In this document: in pieces, positions 33,578-39,539 of the stretch
Position numbering within the stretch: position 1 is the first letter of the stretch
How the letters are laid out: every line of letters starts with the position of its first letter
Source of the DNA: Nitrospirota bacterium
Lineage (GTDB): Bacteria; Nitrospirota; Thermodesulfovibrionia; Thermodesulfovibrionales; Magnetobacteriaceae
Length of the DNA: 39,539 bases
Direction of reading: 5' to 3'
NCBI GenBank assembly: GCA_015233615.1
Contig: JADFXJ010000025.1
Coordinates: 1-39,539, forward strand
Program-made: the position numbers and the translations under genes
Notes under the pieces: generated by a model
Databases searched by the model: none
Told to the model about the DNA's origin: nothing
The model's input: the letters and a program-made list of their open reading frames with translations, nothing else

Positions 33578-33976
33578 ATGCCTAAGCATCTTCATACCGA
33601 AGGTGAAGCATTCCGGTACATGGAAAATGCAAGAGAGCTACTAAAGAACGCTTCCATTGAAGATAATCTCTACCTCGATAGAAAGCCGGTTCGGGAAGCC
33701 TTTGGAACTGCATACCTTGCCGTGCTGGAAGCTATTAACGAAGTCCTGCTAAAAAAGGGGGTAACCGTTAAACAACTGCCGAAGTCCGTGGAAGCCTATA
33801 GGGCCGCTCTGCAAAAATACATGGCCGTTAACAATGGTAAGCTTTTAAGAGAGTTTGATGGCCTTTATATGACATTGCACATAGGCGGTTACTACAGAGG
33901 TCTGTTTAATGACGTAAACGTAGTCAAAGAATCTATGAAAATAGCCGATAGGTTCATTAATAAGCTCTTGCATTAA
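33578..33976 (+). CDS. DUF5618-family small helical protein, copy 1
   Basis: The 132-residue all-helical protein shows the DUF5618 pattern: [57 protein letters not shown] and [13 protein letters not shown]. The family has no assigned function. Its helical layout and the final YY/H motif resemble HEPN-type proteins, which are often paired with MNT nucleotidyltransferases, but this likeness is only inference. AAAGGAGA lies 9 bp before the ATG. It is a paralogue of 34391-34789 (about three-quarters of residues the same by eye). Confidence 0.8.
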   Translation: MPKHLHTEGEAFRYMENARELLKNASIEDNLYLDRKPVREAFGTAYLAVLEAINEVLLKKGVTVKQLPKSVEAYRAALQKYMAVNNGKLLREFDGLYMTLHIGGYYRGLFNDVNVVKESMKIADRFINKLLH

Positions 33977-33990
33977 CCCTTTCATGTACC

Positions 33991-34256
33991 GCTGCGTTGA
34001 AGGCCGAAAGCTGATCCATGTACCGGGGATACTGGACAAGGTCGGCAAACCCATGTCTACCATCCAGAAGGCGGACGTACAGAGGCATATCACGGAGGGG
34101 ACTATAACCGGCGGCATGATACCAAAGGTTACGGCCTGCCTGGACGCTCTCGATGAGGGGGTTACGAAAGCGCATATCATAGACGGGCGGATTCCACATA
34201 GCCTGCTCCTGGAAATATTCACGACGCAGGGCATCGGCACCGAGATAGTGCTGTAG
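33991..34256 (+). pseudogene. argB: Duplicated 3' fragment of argB
   Basis: The segment repeats the last about 270 bp of argB (33134-33408), from GCGTTGAAGGCCGAAA to the stop. It has a small deletion near its left end (GCCGAAAGCTGAT followed directly by CATGTACCGG) that shifts frame and removes the upstream part. The downstream frame remains open, differing from ArgB at only a few residues (for example QM to QR and RT to RI). It lacks a start, a ribosome site and the kinase N-domain, so it cannot be an enzyme. Confidence 0.9.
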
Positions 34257-34390
34257 TGGAGAAGTTTGGCTTAACAAGGGCCGCAAATTATTCCCGGCAC
34301 GGCAGTTACGGGAAAGGTTATAATTAGGCAGGGACTATATTTCCGGGCTTGGCTGGAATAACTACAAGGGAAAGGAAAGGAGACTGTATA

Positions 34391-34789
34391 ATGCCTAAAC
34401 ATGTTCATATGGAAGGTGAAGCGTTTCGGTACATGGAAAACTCCAAAGAGCTATTGAAAGCCGCTTCCATCGAAGATAATGTTTATATCGACAAGAAGCC
34501 GGTTCGGGAAGCCTTCGGGACGGCTTACCTTGCCGTACTGGAAGCCATTAACGAAGCGCTGATAAAGAAGGGGGTAACCGTCAAACAACTGCCTAAGTCC
34601 GTAGACGGTTACAGAGCCGCCCTGCAAAAGTATTTGACCGTCAATAACGGAAAGCTTCTCAGAAGTTTCGAATATCTCTATGAGAGTCTACACATTGCAG
34701 GCTATTACAGGGGTTTGCTTCATAACGTAAGCACGGTCAAAGACGAAATCAAAGAAGCTGAAGTCTTCATTAATAAGCTCTTGCGTTAA
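34391..34789 (+). CDS. DUF5618-family small helical protein, copy 2
   Basis: Also 132 residues and colinear with copy 1: [67 protein letters not shown]. The start at 34391 is fixed by alignment with copy 1 and by AAAGGAGA upstream; an earlier in-frame start at 34349 lies in the duplicated leader. The core segment [18 protein letters not shown] is unchanged between copies, which suggests both are under selection. It is followed after 18 bp by the methylase gene, suggesting co-transcription. Confidence 0.8.
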   Translation: MPKHVHMEGEAFRYMENSKELLKAASIEDNVYIDKKPVREAFGTAYLAVLEAINEALIKKGVTVKQLPKSVDGYRAALQKYLTVNNGKLLRSFEYLYESLHIAGYYRGLLHNVSTVKDEIKEAEVFINKLLR

Positions 34790-34807
34790 CCCTTCAGTGA
34801 CGGACAA

Positions 34808-35659
34808 TTGACAAACGATTACACACCGTTCGTAAAGTGGGCCGGCGGTAAAAGACAACTACTTTCTACTATCGACAAATACCTGCCTCCATTTGGTAAC
34901 AATTATACATACTATGAGCCGTTCATTGGCGGCGGTGCTCTCCTGTTTCACTTACAACCGAAAAAAGCCGTTATTAACGATAGTAACGCGGAAATTGCCA
35001 ACTGCTACGAGGTTATACGAGATTATCCTGATGAACTAATAGCCGACTTACAGGAGCACAATCGTAAAAACAATGAGGAATATTATTATGAGGTTCGAGA
35101 CTCTGACCGAAAGCCTGAATATAAAACCTCTACTAAAATACAACGTGCCGCAAGAATTCTATATCTTAACAAAACTTGTTATAACGGCTTGTTTCGCGTT
35201 AATTCACAAGGACAATTTAACGTACCTTTTGGAAGATATAAGAAACCGGCTATCGTTAATGAAGCCGTTATTCGTGCGGCAAGTTCATACCTGAAACAAA
35301 ATGAGTTAACTATTTTACATGGTGATTTCAAACAGGCCGTCAATGAAGCTAAAGAGGGAGATTTTGTCTATTTCGACCCTCCCTACGACGTACTCTCTTC
35401 CACCTCATCCTTTACCAGTTATGACGTTAACGGTTTTGACCGGGCAGAACAAGAAAGACTGTTTAACGTTTTCCAACAATTAGACAAACGTCGATGCTAT
35501 GTAATGTTAAGCAATTCAAGTACTGATTTTATTCGAAAACTATATAAAAATCGTAAGTATAAAGTTTTGACCGTGTCGGCAAACCGGGCAATTAACTCCG
35601 TATCCGGCGGCCGGGGAAAGATCGACGAAGTGCTGGTGATTAACTACGAGCCGACCTGA
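34808..35659 (+). CDS. D12-class DNA adenine N6-methyltransferase (Dam/DpnM-like)
   Basis: The 283-residue enzyme transfers a methyl group from S-adenosylmethionine to adenine N6 in DNA. It has motif X FVKWAGGKRQLL (8-19), motif I YEPFIGGGALLFH (36-48), the Dam-type LYLNKTCYNGLFRVNSQGQFN (split here: LYLNKTCYNGLFR and VNSQGQFNVPFG) and catalytic DPPY (190-193) in VYFDPPYDVLSS. The arrangement is the alpha class (I before IV); GATC is the usual target of close relatives. The start is TTG 34808; no ATG fits. No cognate restriction nuclease is seen, so it is an orphan methylase or part of a defence island. Composition is more AT-rich than argB. Confidence 0.94.
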   Translation: MTNDYTPFVKWAGGKRQLLSTIDKYLPPFGNNYTYYEPFIGGGALLFHLQPKKAVINDSNAEIANCYEVIRDYPDELIADLQEHNRKNNEEYYYEVRDSDRKPEYKTSTKIQRAARILYLNKTCYNGLFRVNSQGQFNVPFGRYKKPAIVNEAVIRAASSYLKQNELTILHGDFKQAVNEAKEGDFVYFDPPYDVLSSTSSFTSYDVNGFDRAEQERLFNVFQQLDKRRCYVMLSNSSTDFIRKLYKNRKYKVLTVSANRAINSVSGGRGKIDEVLVINYEPT

Positions 35660-35794
35660 GCTCTCACACGCTTCACCGGGCGGCAACACACCCGTCGAAG
35701 TATAGAACAAAATCCCGGTTGTAAGGAAGACGGCATAATGGTAAAGATGACAAAAAAACCCTCATAGTATGGTGAATCCTGAATACACTAAAAA

Positions 35795-35830
35795 TTGGTC
35801 TTGACAAAGATGTGCACTATACTTTAACAT
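35795..35830 (+). promoter_or_regulatory. Promoter before the PARIS-like pair
   Basis: Two overlapping readings are possible: TTGGTC (35795-35800) with 17 bp to TATACT (35818-35823), or a perfect TTGACA (35801-35806) with 18 bp to TAACAT (35825-35830). Either yields a leader of about 110 nt. Confidence 0.55.
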
Positions 35831-35835
35831 GTAAA

Positions 35836-35880
35836 TAGTATTTAGATTAATTAATACTTAGGATCGTTAATAGTGTTTAG
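35836..35880 (+). promoter_or_regulatory. Operator-like repeats downstream of the promoter
   Basis: TAGTATTTAG (35836-35845) recurs as TAGTGTTTAG (35871-35880), and AGTATT/AATACT form a dyad at 35837-35858. The placement just after the start of transcription fits a repressor site. No regulator gene is adjacent. Confidence 0.4.
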
Positions 35881-35941
35881 GAATGGGTATGTTTTTATAA
35901 CTGAGCCTCTTTGCTCATAAGTAAGATGAGGAATAAAGAAA

Positions 35942-37288
35942 ATGTTAGAAACTTTGCCGCTATCTATTCCGGAACCACAAGAGGAAAAAGGGGAAAGTAG
36001 TATTGAAAGATTTCAAATACGAGGTTTGCACGGCTATAAGAATTTTGATATCAGCATCAAAGACAACCGCCTTATTTTAGTTGGCGAAAATGGATCCGGT
36101 AAAACCACGATACTTCGACTTCTCTATTGTATGCTGTCCGGGCAATGGAGTATGATGGCTCAATATACATTTTTGGATACAACTCTAACTATTTCCGGTA
36201 TTGATTACACGATTCCTTACGAATGGATTGCTAATAAAAAGAAAGGATTTCGTTCAAAAGATACTGATTATATTGATTATCTTATGAAGTATTATGAATT
36301 AGTGAGGAGTAATAAATTAAACGACAAAATAGATAAAGAACATGAATCAAAAGACCAAATAGATAAAGATCTTGAATCGGTTTTCAATAAAATTAAAAAT
36401 GCCTTAAACGTGCAAACATTATATCTTCCCACTTACAGAAGAATTGAGCAGGAGCGTAGCCTAATACTAAAAGGTAGCGATGAAAACGATATACAGAAAT
36501 CTGGGAAAAAAAAGGCAGAAAAAGAGGTAACTGGAGCTTCGGTTGAACTTGTAGAATTTGGAATGGAAGATGTCGATGATGCCATTAACGCTAATCTGGT
36601 CGAGTTAAAAGAATTTGCAAGAGAGAGTCTCACCGATTTAACATTAGATTATCTGAGAGATGTTGTAGATCGTAAATATTCAGAAATTAATATTGAAGCA
36701 ATCATAGATACACCGTCTGACACGATTAAGGATGTATTGAAGAGGATTCCTGAAAATATCTTGGCTGAAAGCCAGAGAAAACATCTTTCCGAAGTAATAT
36801 CTAATGTAAGAGACAACACAGACTCTAATATTAATAATGAACATGATAAAGTAATTTGCCATTATTTCTTAAAATTATTGAATTTTCAGAAGAAGTTAAA
36901 AGAAAAAGAACAACTCATGACAAACTTTTGCGAGGTTTGCAATGGATATTTACACGATAAGAAATTCAATTATGATGGTAACAATTTTACTTTTTCCATT
37001 AATATTGATTCTGATGAAAAGAAGAAGATCGAACTGAAACATTTGTCATCAGGTGAAAAACAAATAGTTTCATTGTTTAGCCATTTATATTTATCCGGCG
37101 GACATAAGCATCTGGTACTGATAGACGAACCGGAATTATCGTTATCTGTTCCGTGGCAACAGAAGTTTTTAATTGATATTATTCAAAGCGGATTTTGTTT
37201 CGGAGTTGTTGCTGCCACTCATTCACCGTTTATTTACGATAATGATTTAGATCATTACGCTCATGGTCTTGGCGAGTTTGAGTTGTAA
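35942..37288 (+). CDS. ABC/AAA-type ATPase of a PARIS-like defence pair (AriA-like)
   Basis: The 448-residue SMC/ABC-fold ATPase has Walker A VGENGSGKTTILRLL (47-61), a long helical middle (about 100-330), ABC signature LSSGEKQIVSLF (about 368-379), Walker B HLVLIDEPELSLS (about 390-402) and an H-loop in AATHSPFIYDND. This AAA_15/AAA_21-like layout followed 27 bp later by a DUF4435 protein is the AriA-AriB arrangement of PARIS, in which the ATPase holds the TOPRIM effector until it senses a phage anti-restriction protein (established for characterised systems). Here the function is inferred from gene pairing. An OLD/Gabija-like relationship is the alternative. The gene is AT-rich relative to the core genome part of the window. 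Confidence 0.85.
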   Translation: MLETLPLSIPEPQEEKGESSIERFQIRGLHGYKNFDISIKDNRLILVGENGSGKTTILRLLYCMLSGQWSMMAQYTFLDTTLTISGIDYTIPYEWIANKKKGFRSKDTDYIDYLMKYYELVRSNKLNDKIDKEHESKDQIDKDLESVFNKIKNALNVQTLYLPTYRRIEQERSLILKGSDENDIQKSGKKKAEKEVTGASVELVEFGMEDVDDAINANLVELKEFARESLTDLTLDYLRDVVDRKYSEINIEAIIDTPSDTIKDVLKRIPENILAESQRKHLSEVISNVRDNTDSNINNEHDKVICHYFLKLLNFQKKLKEKEQLMTNFCEVCNGYLHDKKFNYDGNNFTFSINIDSDEKKKIELKHLSSGEKQIVSLFSHLYLSGGHKHLVLIDEPELSLSVPWQQKFLIDIIQSGFCFGVVAATHSPFIYDNDLDHYAHGLGEFEL

Positions 37289-37315
37289 ATTTCGGATATA
37301 GAGGACATTATATTT

Positions 37316-38275
37316 ATGAATATGAAAGATATCCATGATGTTGCAAAGCAATCGGAAAGAATATACCGCCATGTTTTTCTACAAAAATATAATAAGTCGG
37401 CAAAAATAGTGTACGGCTTTGTTGAAGGGAAAGATGATCCTTCGTTTTACAAGGGCATTATCGACAATCTTCTGCTTCCATTTGAATGGCATATTGAAAT
37501 TACTATTGTGGGTAATAAGGAAAAGGTTTTGAATGTTCACAAATTATTTGACTGGACACGATTTCCTAAAAAAAGAATAATATTTTTTGTTGATAGAGAT
37601 TTATCCGAAATATTAAAAGAGCCCATTCCGGATGAAATGAATATATACATAACCGATAACTACTCGATTGAAAACGATATGGTTAACCGTTATACTTGTG
37701 GACGGGTATTAGAAGAAGTGTGTAACATAACCGAGCTTGCACATAATGAAAAAGAATGCATATTAAGCAAATTTGATGAACAATTAGAAATTTTCGGAAG
37801 AGAAATGTCACTGATTATGGCATGGATAATTTACTGGAAACGAAATAATTTAAAACCTGAACTTGATAAGATCGAAATGAACAAGTTATTTGTGTTCAAT
37901 ACCGGTCAGCTTGTGAAATGCTCAAACCCCATACCAATCAATAATGTTAAGACTATTCATGAACTCTGTGAAATTGATTTCAATTCCAATTGTGATATTA
38001 CTGAAGCATTAGCGGATTTTAATAAAGCAGATGGTGTGAAAAGATTTATCAGAGGAAAATATTTGCTTTGGTTTTTGGTAGAATATGTCTTATCGATTCG
38101 TCAAAGCATTGATCGATTCTCTTCAAGCTACAAAAAACCTCCTACTATGACAAGTAATCTTCATCATAAGAACGCTATTATAATGATTGCACCTAGAGTT
38201 AAAGCACCTGCTTCACTCAGGAATTTTCTCGAAGATACCTGTATATATTACGCTAAAAATGTTAATACAGAGTAA
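37316..38275 (+). CDS. DUF4435 (TOPRIM-like) effector of a PARIS-like defence pair (AriB-like)
   Basis: The 319-residue protein carries the DUF4435 pattern: FVEGKDDPSFYKG (35-47, TOPRIM Glu37), then IIFFVDRDLSEI (88-99, acidic DxD at Asp93 and Asp95) and ITDNYSIENDMVN, followed by a helical C-terminal half. In PARIS, AriB is released by the ATPase and cleaves tRNA to abort infection (established for studied members). The acidic TOPRIM triad seems intact. The start is ATG 37316 with AGAGGA upstream; ATG 37322 is two codons later. It is the second gene of a two-gene unit. The 5' neighbour cluster contains a Dam-type methylase, in keeping with the link of PARIS to restriction-modification surveillance. 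Confidence 0.82.
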   Translation: MNMKDIHDVAKQSERIYRHVFLQKYNKSAKIVYGFVEGKDDPSFYKGIIDNLLLPFEWHIEITIVGNKEKVLNVHKLFDWTRFPKKRIIFFVDRDLSEILKEPIPDEMNIYITDNYSIENDMVNRYTCGRVLEEVCNITELAHNEKECILSKFDEQLEIFGREMSLIMAWIIYWKRNNLKPELDKIEMNKLFVFNTGQLVKCSNPIPINNVKTIHELCEIDFNSNCDITEALADFNKADGVKRFIRGKYLLWFLVEYVLSIRQSIDRFSSSYKKPPTMTSNLHHKNAIIMIAPRVKAPASLRNFLEDTCIYYAKNVNTE

Positions 38276-38311
38276 GCTTTTAGGTATAAACGTTGCTATA
38301 ATTACCCCTGA

Positions 38312-38572
38312 TTGAGTTTCGGTTATGAATACAGACAAAAAATGCTAAACCTCGTTGAATTAGATAATGCTTCCGGGCAACCAGTGGGAGGGAATGCCGC
38401 GTATAACCGCGAATTTGAGCAAAAACTTAAAGAAGTCATCGATAAAATTATAGTTGAATTTCAACCTGAAAAGATCATTCTCTTTGGCTCCTATGCCTGG
38501 GGAAGCTCCAATATAGATACCGATGTGGATTTATTTGTTATCAAAGAGACAGACAATACCCGTAGCCGATGA
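38312..38572 (+). pseudogene. Truncated MNT-type nucleotidyltransferase
   Basis: The open frame (86 codons) shows the minimal nucleotidyltransferase core: FQPEKIILFGSYAWGS, then DTDVDLFVIKETDNTRSR. GS-x-AWG and DxD are the catalytic motif of MntA-like proteins. The family normally continues 40-60 residues beyond KETD with a third acidic residue. Here the frame ends at once and the DNA becomes the opposite-strand ATPase fragment, so the gene is 3'-truncated. The start is uncertain (TTG 38312 or ATG 38342). No intact HEPN toxin gene directly adjoins; the DUF5618 genes lie 3.5 kb away. Confidence 0.75.
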
Positions 38573-38674
38573 TTTTCCCATTCCATTCAAGCCTGTTAGG
38601 ATATTTATATTGGATAGGTTTAACTCAGTATCCTCATGGGATTTGAAGTTCTTAATATGAAGTGAAGTTATCAT
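38531..38674 (-). pseudogene. N-terminal stub of an AAA ATPase following the DUF262 gene
   Basis: The minus strand from ATG 38674 reads MITSLHIKNFKSHEDTEL, then LSNINILTG and the Walker A LNGMGKSS, typical of AAA_15/DUF3696-type ATPases. After about 36 residues homology stops (near 38565), and the frame runs into the truncated nucleotidyltransferase and ends at 38531. The ATG overlaps the DUF262 stop (ATGA), so the two genes were once a coupled pair. Too short for automatic gene callers, it is clear from the P-loop. Confidence 0.75.
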
Positions 38675-39486
38675 TCCGGCGGAAGCAATTCATTTAGCAG
38701 GTTTCTAATTGTTTCGAACCTTTTTTTAACGTTTGATTTATTACCTGTAGCCGTAGTTATTGATTTAAGACTATTTTCATCATTGAACAATTCTATAAGC
38801 CTTTCTTCAAAATACTCCTTTTTATTAAGCAATTGTATTTGTTGCTCATCGGAAAGCCAGGCAAAGTTGACACTGATCGTATCAAACACCGCTTTGGCAA
38901 TTGGGTTGCGTTTAGCTCTTAAATCGTATCTTGTTCTAAAGGCGTCATTGCCAAAAATTTGATATGAAAGCTCCATTGATTTTCGAAAGGCCTCCTTAAT
39001 TTGAGTACGCTTGTTTTCAGTAGAATTTGCTAATTCTATCATGCCATCGTTAAGAAATGTATCTAACTCACCCTTGTACTTTTCATTGTAACCTAAAAGA
39101 TAAAAAGCAACAAAGCGATTAGCAAAATCCCGGTCTTCCATGCGTTTCGAAGGGATTTTATTACATGTAGCTTGTTTAAACTCTTCCACCTCTGCTAATT
39201 CTTTAACAAAATTTGATGGAATTCCCTGATTTAATGAATGTCGCATCTCCTGGGGGGTTAGTACTAAACCTCCCGTGTTAACCCGTTTAAAGATAATAAA
39301 TTTAACATCGGGAGGACTTTGTTTTTCTATTACATAGTAGATTATTTTTGTGCCGCTTATTTTTCGTTTGTCTGCCCTTGATAATTCTTCATAACTTTTA
39401 CCTTCATATGTTATTAGAAACTCAAGCCCGGAAAGCTTAAGTTTATTATTAATAATAAAGTCGTTAAATGTACACAATCTCTGCAT
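38671..39486 (-). pseudogene. 5'-truncated DUF262-family gene
   Basis: The 271-codon frame matches DUF262 proteins from their middle onward: QRLCTFNDFIINNKLKLSG, FKRVNTGGLVLTPQEMRHSL (the NTGG-x-L-T/S-x-x-E motif) and the C-terminal helical part ending NELLPPE. The ParB-like N-terminal active region (usually with DGQQR and an upstream FQR-x-x-VW motif) is missing. Upstream of ATG 39486 homology stops in about 15 nt and an in-frame stop appears at about 39515. The DGQQR segment survives only as DMQRL. The gene is therefore a remnant, probably of a DUF262-ATPase defence pair (GmrSD/SspE-like superfamily). Confidence 0.75.
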
Positions 39487-39498
39487 GTCTTGGTTCAG

Positions 39499-39524
39499 CG
39501 TGAATTGGACAAACCCGATTCACG
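39499..39524. repeat. Short inverted repeat at the DUF262 break point
   Basis: CGTGAAT (39499-39505) and ATTCACG (39518-39524) are inverted repeats 12 bp apart, just where the DUF262 homology ends. It may be the end of an inserted element whose remainder lies outside the window. Confidence 0.4.
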
Positions 39525-39539
39525 ATTAAGATAGTTCGA

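Larger units (their letters stand above)
35660..35941. other. Intergenic region, 282 bp, with promoter of the ATPase-TOPRIM pair
   Basis: No gene is present. After about 100 bp of unremarkable sequence following the methylase it becomes very AT-rich and holds the promoter and repeat motifs listed separately. GATGAGGA shortly before 35942 serves as the ribosome site. Confidence 0.55.

Noticed and set aside
33991-34256. argB fragment considered as an integrase attachment-site duplication
   Set aside because: The repeat is about 270 bp, and the neighbouring DUF5618 gene and leader are duplicated too with no integrase visible, so tandem duplication explains it better.

Overview
The window is bacterial chromosome with a mostly housekeeping core and two accessory regions. 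Several features together suggest Nitrospirota (Thermodesulfovibrionia or magnetotactic-like) or a deltaproteobacterial relative. These are the trmFO-xerC-hslV-hslU-...-argB order, the abundance of two-component and CheW-type signalling proteins, a DsrC/TusE-type sulfur-carrier domain, an FmdE-family protein and a DUF169 protein. This assignment is inference from gene content; no rRNA or marker phylogeny was possible. I saw no tRNA, rRNA or CRISPR array.

Layout. (1) 1-2501: the end of one response regulator, an HD-GYP response regulator and a receiver-histidine kinase hybrid, all on the plus strand. (2) 2502-3538: a gene-poor scar with a decayed antiporter 3' end, IS-like 25-bp repeats, a dispersed short repeat and a good sigma70 promoter. 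(3) 3539-10996: an alpha/beta hydrolase followed by two giant tandem ATPase-TPR-SARP/BTAD regulators. These are a duplicated pair with mosaic identity, including a 606-bp stretch with no difference. (4) 11098-12384: a Ste24-like M48 protease, convergent with a long minus-strand block.

(5) 12381-24542, minus strand: an arginase-fold protein, a YghO-like GNAT protein, a receiver/solute-binding/CheW fusion, an unknown membrane protein, a cysteine desulfurase with an N-terminal DsrC/TusE-like domain, a DUF169 protein, a double universal stress protein, a long-chain acyl-CoA synthetase, a Yip1-family membrane protein and a response regulator with an enlarged receiver. (6) 24543-25757: decayed DNA with a chimeric ATPase/nuclease-like ORF and dispersed repeats. 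(7) 25758-33408: Smr (minus), then trmFO, xerC, hslV, hslU, rlpA, fmdE-like and argB (plus), tightly packed and partly overlapping.

(8) 33409-39539: an accessory, increasingly AT-rich defence-type island. It opens with a tandem duplication of [argB 3' end + DUF5618 gene]. A D12-class DNA adenine methylase follows, then an ATPase + DUF4435/TOPRIM pair that resembles the PARIS (AriA/AriB) anti-phage system. The island ends in broken genes: a truncated MNT nucleotidyltransferase facing a truncated AAA ATPase, and a 5'-truncated DUF262 gene.

The strongest candidates for new biology are the DsrC/TusE-cysteine desulfurase fusion (one polypeptide apparently holding both sulfur donor and sulfur acceptor), the receiver-NMT1-CheW fusion (a cytoplasmic ligand-binding chemotaxis adaptor), and the PARIS-like pair beside a Dam methylase and duplicated DUF5618 genes.
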